DNA of 13,680 bases from Opitutaceae bacterium (lineage in GTDB: Bacteria; Verrucomicrobiota; Verrucomicrobiia; Opitutales; Opitutaceae): NCBI GenBank assembly GCA_025352845.1, contig JANXSC010000193.1:1-13680 (forward strand). The letters are read 5' to 3'. Position 1 is the first letter of the stretch. Each line of letters opens with the position of its first letter. The notes below the pieces were generated by a model. It saw only the letters and a program-made list of their open reading frames with translations. It was not told where the DNA came from and did not search any database. Position numbers and translations under genes: made by a program. Shown here piece by piece: positions 1-6,814 of the stretch.

Positions 1-1
1 C

Positions 2-1003
2 ACGAAATTCGATGCCACAACCGAGGCCCAGCTCCGCGAGATCGTGCGGCGCGGGATCAGCTCTTTCAAAATCTTCCTCGCCTACAAGGGTGCCTTCGGA
101 ATCGACGACACCGAACTCTACCGGACGCTCAAGCTCGCCAAGGAACTCGGCGTCGTGGTTACCGCGCACTGCGAAAACGAGACGCTCGTTGCCGAGCGCT
201 GCAAGGAGTTGCTCGCCGCCGGCAAAACCGATCCCGCGCAGCACCACGAGAGCCGCCCGCCCGCTGTCGAGGCCGAGGGCGTGCATCACCTGATGACGTT
301 CGCCGAGCTCACCGGTGCGGCGACCTACATCGTTCACCTCTCGTGCAAGGAAGCGCTCGATCAAGCCATCGCCGCGCGCCAGCGCGGTGTGCGCGTCGGC
401 ATCGAGACTCTCATCCAATACCTCGTCCTCGACAAAACCTATGCCGAGAAACCGAACTTCGAGGGCGCGAAATACGTGATGTCGCCCCCGCTCCGCGACG
501 CCCGCAACCAGTCCGTGCTCTGGAACGCCTTGCGCGACGGCCTCATCCAAACTGTTGCCACCGATCACGCGCCCTTCGATTTCGAAAAGCAAAAGCAGAT
601 GGGCCGCGACGACTTCACGAAAATCCCCAACGGCATCCCCTCGCTCGAGGAACGCGTGAATCTCCTCTACACTCACGGCGTCGCCCGCGGCCGCATCGAT
701 CTCCACACGTTCGTCAACGTCGGGAGCACCGCCGTGGCGAAGCAGTTCGACCTCTTCCCGCGCAAAGGCGCGATCCAACCCGGCGCCGACGCCGACCTCG
801 TCGTCTTCGACCCCAACCACCGCGGCAAAATCTCCGTGAAGACCCAGCACATGGCGGTGGACTACTCTGCCTTCGAAGGCTGGCCGCTTGAGGGTCGCGC
901 GAGCGTCGTCACCGTCCGCGGCCAAGTCGCCGCCCGCGACGGAAAATTCACCGGCACCCTCGGTCGCGGGCAGTTCCTCCGGCGCAAGCCGAGTCATTTT
1001 TGA
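2..1003 (+). CDS. hydA: Dihydropyrimidinase / D-hydantoinase, 5'-truncated by window edge
   Basis: Cytoplasmic cyclic amidohydrolase that opens dihydrouracil, dihydrothymine or 5-substituted hydantoins to N-carbamoyl amino acids (reductive pyrimidine degradation). The reading frame is open from base 2 to the TGA at 1001-1003, giving the last 333 residues. The family is about 460 residues long, so roughly 125 residues, including the metal-binding HxH motif, lie upstream of the window. Visible binuclear-zinc features are the carbamylated-lysine segment SFKIFLAYKG (fragment residues 21-30), TAHCEN (H56), IVHLS (H112) and ATDHAPF (D188). The C-terminal segments KIPNGIPSLEERV and FPRKGAIQPGADADLVVFD are typical of bacterial dihydropyrimidinases. 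The GTG at 44 is in frame but internal, since homologous sequence continues upstream of it. The gene lies 96 bp before an NCS1 transporter gene, which supports a pyrimidine or hydantoin role. Dihydropyrimidinase and hydantoinase cannot be separated from sequence alone. Confidence 0.93.
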   Translation, partial: TKFDATTEAQLREIVRRGISSFKIFLAYKGAFGIDDTELYRTLKLAKELGVVVTAHCENETLVAERCKELLAAGKTDPAQHHESRPPAVEAEGVHHLMTFAELTGAATYIVHLSCKEALDQAIAARQRGVRVGIETLIQYLVLDKTYAEKPNFEGAKYVMSPPLRDARNQSVLWNALRDGLIQTVATDHAPFDFEKQKQMGRDDFTKIPNGIPSLEERVNLLYTHGVARGRIDLHTFVNVGSTAVAKQFDLFPRKGAIQPGADADLVVFDPNHRGKISVKTQHMAVDYSAFEGWPLEGRASVVTVRGQVAARDGKFTGTLGRGQFLRRKPSHF

Positions 1004-1008
1004 GCTGA

Positions 1009-1098
1009 ATTTTTAACCGCGGATTACGCAGATAACGCTGATAAATTCATCCGATCATCCGATCATCCGCGCTATCCGCGTAATCCGCGGTCAAAAAT
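1009..1098. repeat. Long imperfect inverted repeat in the hydA-transporter gap
   Basis: The arms are 1009-1034 and 1073-1098: 26 bp with two mismatches and a 38-nt spacer. The core is ACCGCGGATTACGC on the left and GCGTAATCCGCGGT on the right. The spacer carries a short tandem repeat (ATCCGATC twice at 1049-1064, then a partial copy). The element fills almost the whole 96-bp gap, and its right arm ends one base before the transporter ATG at 1100. It resembles a dispersed REP-type palindrome. It could fold in the mRNA and cover the start codon region, but neither role is proven here. Confidence 0.8.
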
Positions 1099-1099
1099 C

Positions 1100-2599
1100 A
1101 TGTCTTCCCCTTCAGCCGAAATCATCGACTCCACCACCGCACTCGCCAGCGCGCACGGCTCGCACTTCTACAACGACGACCTCGCGCCCGTCCCGCCCTC
1201 CGGCCGCAAGTGGGGCCTCGGCTCGATCGCGGCACTCTGGATCTCGATGGCGGCATGCATCCCGACCTACATGCTCGCGTCGGGCCTCATCGGCAACGGC
1301 ATGAATTGGTCGCAGGCCGTCTTCACGATTTTTCTCGGCAACGTGATCGTCGTGGTTCCGATGATCCTCAACGCCCACGCCGGCACGCGCTACGGGATTC
1401 CGTTTCCCGTATTCTGCCGCGCTTCGTTCGGCACGACGGGTGCAAACATCCCCGCGCTCCTGCGCGCCCTTGTCGCCTGCGGCTGGTTCGGCATCCAGAC
1501 ATGGATCGGTGGCGACGCGATCTACAAGATCCTCGGCGTCTTCTTTCCCTCGTTCACCACCGGCACCCCGCTGCCCGTGCTCGGCATCAGCCCCACGCAC
1601 TTCGCGTGTTTTCTTTTTTTCTGGGGCGTGAATATGTGGGTCATCTGGCGCGGCATCGACACCATCCGCGTGCTCCTGAACCTGAAGGCCCCGCTGCTCA
1701 TCGCCCTCGGCCTCGCTCTGCTCGCGTGGGCCTATCAGGCCGCCGGCGGCTTCGGCCCGATTCTCTCGCAACCCTCCGCCTTCGACGCGGGTCAGCCGAA
1801 GGCCGGGCAATTCTGGGCGGTCTTTTTCCCGTCGCTCACCGGCATGATCGGTTTCTGGGCGACGCTCTCGCTCAACATCCCTGATTTCTCCCGCTACGCG
1901 AAATCGCAGCGCGACCAGATTCTCGGCCAAGCGCTCGGTCTGCCGGCGACGATGGCGCTCTACTCGTTCATCGGCGTCGCCGTCACCTCCGCCACCACGA
2001 TCATCTACGGCCAGACGCTCTGGGATCCCATCGACGTCATCACGCGCTTCAAGAATCCGCTGGTGCTCGTCGGCGCGCTCTTCGCGCTCTGCCTCGCCAC
2101 GCTCGCAACCAACATCGCCGCCAACGTTGTCTCGCCCGCCAACGATTTCGCGCAGCTCGCCCCGAAAAAGATCACTTTCCGAATCGGCGGCCTCATCACC
2201 GGCCTCATCGGCATCGTGATGATGCCGTGGAAACTCATCGCCGACCCCAGCGGCTACATCTTCACGTGGCTCATCGGCTACAGCGCGCTCCTCGGCCCCA
2301 TCGGCGGCGTCATGATCGCGGACTACTTCGTTTACCGGAAAATGCAGCTCAACATCCCCGCACTCTACTCCACGGACGGCGAATACCGTTATTCCGGCGG
2401 CACCAGTTGGGTCGCCGTCATCGCCCTGCTCGCCGGCGCATTGCCGAGCCTGCCGGGCTTCCTCGCCAACATCAAAGTCCTCGACGCCGCGCACGTGCCG
2501 TCTTTTTTCCACTCGCTCTACAGCGTCGCGTGGCTCGCCGGCTTCGCCATCGCCTTCGTCGTTTATCTCGTCCTGCGCAAACTCGCCCCAAACTCCTGA
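1100..2599 (+). CDS. NCS1-family nucleobase/hydantoin:cation symporter
   Basis: Inner-membrane secondary transporter of the nucleobase:cation symporter-1 family (uracil, cytosine, allantoin, hydantoin type), 499 residues with about 12 hydrophobic segments. The N-terminal family signature YNDDLAPVPPSGRKWG is at residues 24-39. FCRASFGTTGANIPALLRA (105-123) is followed by GWFGIQTWIGG (128-138). W129 and Q133 have the same spacing as the substrate-contacting W117 and Q121 of the hydantoin transporter Mhp1 (recalled, not aligned). NIAANVVSPANDF (338-350) probably supplies the conserved Asn of transmembrane helix 8. Placement directly after a dihydropyrimidinase gene suggests a substrate such as uracil, dihydrouracil or hydantoin. 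The ATG at 1100 has no Shine-Dalgarno sequence, because the inverted repeat occupies that position. A T7 run at about 1613-1619 lies within the gene. Confidence 0.93.
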   Translation: MSSPSAEIIDSTTALASAHGSHFYNDDLAPVPPSGRKWGLGSIAALWISMAACIPTYMLASGLIGNGMNWSQAVFTIFLGNVIVVVPMILNAHAGTRYGIPFPVFCRASFGTTGANIPALLRALVACGWFGIQTWIGGDAIYKILGVFFPSFTTGTPLPVLGISPTHFACFLFFWGVNMWVIWRGIDTIRVLLNLKAPLLIALGLALLAWAYQAAGGFGPILSQPSAFDAGQPKAGQFWAVFFPSLTGMIGFWATLSLNIPDFSRYAKSQRDQILGQALGLPATMALYSFIGVAVTSATTIIYGQTLWDPIDVITRFKNPLVLVGALFALCLATLATNIAANVVSPANDFAQLAPKKITFRIGGLITGLIGIVMMPWKLIADPSGYIFTWLIGYSALLGPIGGVMIADYFVYRKMQLNIPALYSTDGEYRYSGGTSWVAVIALLAGALPSLPGFLANIKVLDAAHVPSFFHSLYSVAWLAGFAIAFVVYLVLRKLAPNS

Positions 2600-2604
2600 A
2601 AGCC

Positions 2605-2672
2605 AATCTGGAACTCAGGAAATCAGGAAAAGTGCCTTGGTCCTGATTTCCTGAGTTCCAGATTCAATTTTT
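2605..2672 (+). terminator. Perfect 24-bp inverted repeat with T-run, terminator-like
   Basis: The arms 2605-2628 and 2641-2664 are exact reverse complements (24 of 24), with a 12-nt loop at 2629-2640. The stem begins AATCTGGAACTCAGG. Three bases after the right arm is a run of five T (2668-2672), so an RNA made from the plus strand would form a long hairpin followed by U5. The element starts six bases after the transporter stop and may end or attenuate transcription before the aminotransferase gene. The stem has far lower GC than the surrounding genes and is much longer than an ordinary terminator stem, so a mobile palindromic repeat acting as a terminator is equally plausible. Confidence 0.55.
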
Positions 2673-2677
2673 CTCCT

Positions 2678-2683
2678 TATCTT
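2678..2683 (+). promoter_or_regulatory. Possible -10 element before class III aminotransferase
   Basis: TATCTT lies seven bases before the ATG at 2691, in the AT-rich stretch after the 24-bp inverted repeat. If it is used as a -10 box, transcription would begin at or beside the A of the start codon and give a leaderless mRNA. No good -35 is visible; TTCCAG at 2656-2661, 16 bp upstream, is a poor match and lies inside the repeat arm. The start has no Shine-Dalgarno sequence, which is compatible with this reading. Confidence 0.25.
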
Positions 2684-2690
2684 CCCAAAT

Positions 2691-4031
2691 ATGAAATCCA
2701 TCCCCCTCCCGCCCACCCCGCACCAGCCGCAGCCCTACACCGGCCCGACCGCCGAGCAGGTCCTCGCGCAGCGCAAACAATTCCTCAACCCCGGCCTCTT
2801 TCTCTACTACAAAAAGCCGATCATGATCGTTGAAGGGAAGATGCAGTATGTCTGGGACGAAACCGGCAAACGCTACCTCGACGGCCTCGGCGGCATCGTG
2901 ACCGTCAGCGTCGGCCACTGCCACCCGCACGTCCTTAAGGCGATCAACGCCCAGAACGCCGTCCTCCAGCACTCGACGACGATCTACCTCAATCCGAACA
3001 TCGGCGCTTACGCCGAGAAACTCGCCGCGAAAATGCCCGGCGACCTCAAGGTCTGCTACTTCGTCAACTCCGGCTCCGAAGCCAACGACCTCGCGCTCCT
3101 CATGGCGCGCCTCTACACGGCCAACTACGACGTCATCGCCCTCCGCAACGCCTACCACGGCGGCAATTCCTCGGGCATGGGCGTCACCGCGCACAGCAAC
3201 TGGAAGTTCAACGTCCCCCACTCCTTCGGCGTCCACCACGCCGTCGCGCCCTATCCCTACCGCGGCCATTTCGGTTACGACGATCCTGACGCCGGCCGCA
3301 AATACGCCGACGACGTTAAGGATCTGATCAACTACGCCACGCCGGGCAAAGTCGCCGCCTTCATCGCCGAATCAATCCAAGGCGTGGGCGGCTTCGTCGA
3401 GTTTCCGCAGGGCTACCTCAAGCACGCCTACGAACACGTGCGCGCCGCCGGCGGCGTCTGCATCGCCGACGAAGTGCAGACCGGCTTCGGTCGCACCGGC
3501 ACGCATTTCTGGGGCTTCGAGACGCAGGGCGTCATCCCCGACATCGTCACGCTGGCCAAAGGCATCGGCAACGGCGCCCCGCTCGCCGCCGTCGTCACCA
3601 CGCCGAAAATCGCCGCGATGATGACCCAGAAAGTCCACTTCAACACCTTCGGCGGCAACCCCGTTGTCAGCGCGATCGGCAAGGCGGTGCTCGAAGTCAT
3701 CGAACAGGAAAAGACGCAGGCCAACTGCCTTGAACTCGGCGCCTACATCCTCGCCGGACTCGAAAAATTAAAAGCCAAACACAAAGTCATCGGCGACGTC
3801 CGCGGCAAAGGCCTGATGCTCGGCCTCGAGTTCGTGAAAGACCGCGCGACGAAAACGCCCGGCAAGGAAGAGTGCGCGCAGGCCGTCGAAAACGCCCGCG
3901 AACTCGGCCTCCTCCTCGGCAAAGGCGGCCTCTGGGGCCAGACGATCCGCTTCGCCCCGCCGATGAACATCACGAAGGCCGACGCCGACTTCCTCCTCGC
4001 TGTGCTGGACGAAGCGATCGGGGCAGTGTGA
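2691..4031 (+). CDS. Class III PLP aminotransferase (AGXT2 / beta-alanine transaminase type)
   Basis: Cytoplasmic omega-amino acid transaminase of 446 residues, full length for fold-type I class III enzymes. It carries NSGSEAND (126-133, phosphate-binding loop), NAYHGGNSSGMG (153-164), ADEVQTGFGRTG (259-270, with D260 contacting the PLP pyridine nitrogen), VTLAKGIGNG with the Schiff-base lysine K290, and HFNTFGGNP (316-323) at the dimer phosphate site. The overall sequence resembles alanine-glyoxylate aminotransferase 2 and the plant enzymes proposed to convert beta-alanine in pyrimidine catabolism. After dihydropyrimidinase and an NCS1 transporter, the natural inference is beta-alanine or 3-aminoisobutyrate transamination to the semialdehyde, with pyruvate or glyoxylate as acceptor. 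The exact substrate is not shown. The stop codon shares one base with the next ATG (TGATG at 4029-4033). Confidence 0.93.
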   Translation: MKSIPLPPTPHQPQPYTGPTAEQVLAQRKQFLNPGLFLYYKKPIMIVEGKMQYVWDETGKRYLDGLGGIVTVSVGHCHPHVLKAINAQNAVLQHSTTIYLNPNIGAYAEKLAAKMPGDLKVCYFVNSGSEANDLALLMARLYTANYDVIALRNAYHGGNSSGMGVTAHSNWKFNVPHSFGVHHAVAPYPYRGHFGYDDPDAGRKYADDVKDLINYATPGKVAAFIAESIQGVGGFVEFPQGYLKHAYEHVRAAGGVCIADEVQTGFGRTGTHFWGFETQGVIPDIVTLAKGIGNGAPLAAVVTTPKIAAMMTQKVHFNTFGGNPVVSAIGKAVLEVIEQEKTQANCLELGAYILAGLEKLKAKHKVIGDVRGKGLMLGLEFVKDRATKTPGKEECAQAVENARELGLLLGKGGLWGQTIRFAPPMNITKADADFLLAVLDEAIGAV

Positions 4032-4588
4032 TGAAGAGCACCCCCGCATCGCCGCCGAACGATTCCGCCGTCCTCGCGATCAAGCGGCCGCACAAGAATC
4101 TCTTCACCTACTACGCGCTGTCGTTGCTGGTGATTCCGCCGTTGTTCCCGATTCTGATTCTGCCGCTCTATTTCCGCTATCACACGATGCGGTATAAATT
4201 CACGGATGAGGGCATCTCGATGAGCTGGGGCATCCTCTTCCGTCGTGAAACGATCATCAACTACGCTCGCGTCCAGGACATTCACCTCCGCTCCAATTTC
4301 GTCGAGCGCTGGCTCGGGCTCGCGCGCGTGCTCGTGCAAACGGCGAGTGGCAGCTCCTCGGCCGAGATGACGCTTGAGGGGCTGCAAGAGTTCGAAGCCG
4401 TGCGCGATTTTCTCTATTCGAAAATGCGCGGCGTGAAGGATCACGCGCCAGCGAGTTCTACCGTCCCCGTCAGTTCGGCTGCGACCGCCTCAACCACCGC
4501 CGACGCCGAACTCGCCGCGACGCTCCGCGAAATCACCGGCGAATTGCGCGCGCTGCGCGAGGAACTAGCCCGCCGCTCCCGCGGCTGA
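4031..4588 (+). CDS. Bacterial PH-domain (bPH2, YdbS-like) membrane protein, first of pair
   Basis: Protein of 185 residues. A hydrophobic segment or hairpin at about residues 26-50 is followed by a bPH2 (former DUF304) domain at about 52-133. YKFTDEGISMSWGILFRRETIINYARVQDI shows the family pattern of a strand, 'G(I/L)xxRRE', then the 'Y.RVQDI' strand, and RWLGLARVLVQTASG matches the RxLGLAxVxVxTA block. The C-terminal 30 residues (about 158-183) are Glu/Arg/Leu-rich and probably a short coiled coil. The ATG at 4031 is chosen because it overlaps the aminotransferase stop by one base. The frame is open upstream to 3872, but that part is a shadow of the aminotransferase. The cellular role of bPH2 proteins is poorly known. 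The tandem pair with the next gene suggests a hetero-oligomer at the membrane. Confidence 0.85.
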   Translation: MKSTPASPPNDSAVLAIKRPHKNLFTYYALSLLVIPPLFPILILPLYFRYHTMRYKFTDEGISMSWGILFRRETIINYARVQDIHLRSNFVERWLGLARVLVQTASGSSSAEMTLEGLQEFEAVRDFLYSKMRGVKDHAPASSTVPVSSAATASTTADAELAATLREITGELRALREELARRSRG

Positions 4589-4603
4589 CCGGAACCGACG
4601 CCG

Positions 4604-5530
4604 ATGTATCACCGCGCCCGCGATCTCGTTTTGCGCTGGTTCAAGGTGCCGCCCGAACCGCACCCGCCCGCGGGCGCGCCGGCGTCGCTGCGGGTTTTTC
4701 GCGCGGGGAAAAATTATCTCAACCTGCGCCTCTTCGGCTGGGCCACAGCGCAGGTCTTTGCGCTCGCCGGCATCGTTTTCTGGACGGTCGTGTTGCACGA
4801 GGCCGAAGGAGCCGCGCGCGCCAAGCGTGAGGCCCGTCTTGCCGCCCCGCCTGCGGCCGTGACCGAGGAACCGGCCGTTCCCGTTCCGGCCAAGACCACG
4901 AAATCCACGGCGAAAACCGCGCGCGCCAAATCACGCAATCTGACGTGGGCCGGGTTCAAACAGATTTTGGTCGAGTTCGCGACGCGATTGCCGCCGTGGA
5001 GCTTCCCGCTGATTTGGGTCATCAAGGTCGGCGGTATCTTGCTCTACGTGGTGCAGATTCCGTTCACCTACGCGGTGCGGCGGCTCGACTTCGAGCTGCG
5101 CTGGTATGTCGTCACCGATCGTAGCCTGCGGATTCGCACCGGCGTGCTGAGCGTGCAGGAACTCACCATGAGTTTTGCGAACCTCCAGCACGTCGCCGTC
5201 ACGCAAGGCCCGCTACAGCGCTTCCTCGGCCTCGCCGATGTGCGCGTGCAATCCGCCGGCGGCGGCGGGGGCGGCAGCCACCAAAAAGGCCGCGACGATG
5301 CGCTGCACACGGCGACTTTTCACAGTGTCGAAAACGCGACGGAGATTCGCGATCTGATCCTGGATCGCCTCCGCCTGTTCCGCGCCACCGGGCTCGGCGA
5401 TCCCGACGACCATCACGACGCGCCGGTCGCGACAGCCGCGCCTGCCATCATCGTGATTTCGCCTGCGCTCGCCGCTGCGCGCGAGATGCTCGTGGAAGCA
5501 CGCGCGCTCCGGCGTGCGCTCCAGCCGTAA
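4604..5530 (+). CDS. Bacterial PH-domain (bPH2) membrane protein, second of pair
   Basis: Protein of 308 residues, 15 bp after the first bPH2 gene and probably cotranscribed. It has two hydrophobic segments (about 43-63 and 134-155). They are separated by a 70-residue charged, Ala/Lys/Pro-rich linker (about 66-130). A bPH2 domain at about 160-256 follows: RWYVVTDRSLRIRTGVLSVQELTMSFANLQHVAV and QGPLQRFLGLADVRVQSAGG closely fit the family. A run of six glycines (219-224) lies in the loop after that strand. The tail (about 265-308) is low complexity ending in an Arg/Ala/Leu-rich helix. This is the larger-partner architecture often seen beside a YdbS-like protein. No catalytic residues are expected and no specific function can be assigned. 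A GGA trinucleotide about 10 nt upstream of the ATG is the only, weak, ribosome-binding hint. Confidence 0.85.
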   Translation: MYHRARDLVLRWFKVPPEPHPPAGAPASLRVFRAGKNYLNLRLFGWATAQVFALAGIVFWTVVLHEAEGAARAKREARLAAPPAAVTEEPAVPVPAKTTKSTAKTARAKSRNLTWAGFKQILVEFATRLPPWSFPLIWVIKVGGILLYVVQIPFTYAVRRLDFELRWYVVTDRSLRIRTGVLSVQELTMSFANLQHVAVTQGPLQRFLGLADVRVQSAGGGGGGSHQKGRDDALHTATFHSVENATEIRDLILDRLRLFRATGLGDPDDHHDAPVATAAPAIIVISPALAAAREMLVEARALRRALQP

Positions 5531-5583
5531 CGATGTCGTCACCTAGGAACCTCCCCATGCTTTCGAAAACCAAATGGTATTTC

Positions 5584-5639
5584 GCAGGTCAGCGCGCTTG
5601 CGCGCGCTTTCCGGAGCGCGCGCAAACGCGCCGGCCTAC
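5584..5639. repeat. GC-rich inverted repeat between convergent genes
   Basis: The arms 5584-5608 and 5615-5639 are 25 bp with four mismatches around a TTCCGG loop; the inner 17 bp (5592-5608 with 5615-5631) have one mismatch. The core is GCGCGCTTGCGCGCGCT. It lies in the 129-bp gap between two convergent genes, so it may act as a two-way transcription stop or be a REP-type repeat. In a minus-strand RNA three of the four mismatches become G-U pairs; in a plus-strand RNA only one does. No T-run follows on either side. The rest of the gap shows nothing recognisable. Confidence 0.7.
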
Positions 5640-5659
5640 ACCGGACGCATCGTGACGGC

Positions 5660-6811
5660 TTAACGTTTCAGCTTCAGCAACCGCTCGCCCGCCGCGTGCA
5701 GCGTGGCGGGCTTCTTCGCGAAATTGAGCCGCACGTAGCGGTTCTCGCCGTTGGCAAAAAAACTCGATCCCGGCACGGGCGCGACACCGATCTCGCGTGT
5801 CATCCAGTGCGCAAACTCGACATCACTCGCGTAGCCAAAGGGCGAAATGTCCACCATCACGAAATAAGCGCCCTCCGGCCGCGTGTAGTTCAGGCCGGTG
5901 CGATCGAGGTAACTCAGCAGCACGTCGCGTGACTCCGCGTATTTCGCCGCCAGCCCGTCGTAGTAGCTCGGCGGAAAATTCAACGCAGTCACGACCGCGT
6001 GTTGCAACGGCGCCGCCGCGCCCACGGTGAGGAAGTCGTGCACCTTCCGCGCCTGCGCGATCACTTCGGGCGCGGCGTGGACGTAGCCGAGCCGCCAGCC
6101 CGTGATCGAAAAAGTTTTCGAGAGCGAGGAACACATCAGCGTCCGCTGCGCCATCCCGGGCAGTATCGCGAAATACGTGTGCCGGTGCGGCGCGAAGACG
6201 ATGTGCTCGTAAACTTCGTCGGTGAGCACCCACACATCAAACTCCTCGGCGAGCGAGGCGATCTGCAAAAGCTCCGCGCGCGTGAAGACGCGGCCGCAGG
6301 GATTCGAGGGATTGCACAGGATGAACGCCTTCAGCCCGCCCGCAAACGCCGCGCGTAGCTCAGCCGGATCGAAGCGGTAGAGCGGCGGGTGCAGCGGCAC
6401 GTGCACGGCCTGCGCGCCGGTGAGAATCGCGTCGGCGTTGTAGTTTTCGTAGAACGGTGAGAAGAGCCCGACTTTGTCGCCGGGGTCGCACACCGTCATC
6501 ATCGCGACCATCATCGCCTCGGTCGCGCCGCACGTGACGACGAGTTCGCGTTCCGCATCGACCGCCACGCCCATGCAGCGCGCGATCTTCGCGCCGAGCG
6601 CAACGCGCAATTCGTTCGCGCCCCACGTCACGGCGTATTGGTGGCGGTGCGCGTCCATCGCGTCCTTACCCGCCTGCACGAGTTCAGCCGGCGGATCCCA
6701 GTCGGGAAAACCCTGCGCGAGGTTGATCGCGCCGTGGCGCGCGGCGACGCGCGACATCTCGCGGATCAGCGACTCGGTGAAAACGGAAGTGCGGAGCGAG
6801 GTGCGCGGCAT
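5660..6811 (-). CDS. Class I/II PLP aminotransferase (methionine/kynurenine aminotransferase type)
   Basis: Cytoplasmic fold-type I aminotransferase of 383 residues, the usual length for the YbdL / kynurenine-glutamine transaminase group. INLAQGFPDWDPP (29-41) is the N-terminal substrate-pocket motif of that group. CGATEAM (94-100) binds phosphate, and CNPSNPCGR (166-174) supplies N170. TDEVYEHIVF (197-206) supplies D198 and Y201. SSLSKTFSITGWRLGY (228-243) holds the PLP lysine K232 and R240, and RYVRLNFA has the substrate-carboxylate arginine R361. Members act on methionine, glutamine, kynurenine or aromatic amino acids with 2-oxo acids; specificity cannot be read here. The ATG is 3 nt after the stop of the LysM lipoprotein gene, so the two are probably cotranscribed. 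GAGG only one base before the ATG is too close to be a normal ribosome binding site. Confidence 0.92.
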   Translation of the reverse strand: MPRTSLRTSVFTESLIREMSRVAARHGAINLAQGFPDWDPPAELVQAGKDAMDAHRHQYAVTWGANELRVALGAKIARCMGVAVDAERELVVTCGATEAMMVAMMTVCDPGDKVGLFSPFYENYNADAILTGAQAVHVPLHPPLYRFDPAELRAAFAGGLKAFILCNPSNPCGRVFTRAELLQIASLAEEFDVWVLTDEVYEHIVFAPHRHTYFAILPGMAQRTLMCSSLSKTFSITGWRLGYVHAAPEVIAQARKVHDFLTVGAAAPLQHAVVTALNFPPSYYDGLAAKYAESRDVLLSYLDRTGLNYTRPEGAYFVMVDISPFGYASDVEFAHWMTREIGVAPVPGSSFFANGENRYVRLNFAKKPATLHAAGERLLKLKR

Positions 6812-6814
6812 GCC

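Noticed and set aside
1049..1070. Tandem ATCCGATC copies considered as a CRISPR-like or protein-binding array
   Set aside because: There are fewer than three 8-bp units with no spacers, embedded in a larger inverted repeat.
3872..4030. Upstream extension of the first bPH2 protein inside the aminotransferase gene
   Set aside because: The added residues are low-complexity Arg/Pro sequence. The ATG at 4031 overlaps the preceding stop and gives a normal bPH2 protein.
2..5530. Possible defence, secretion or biosynthetic island
   Set aside because: All genes here belong to known metabolic or membrane families. There is no nuclease, methylase, integrase, ligase or composition shift that would support an island.
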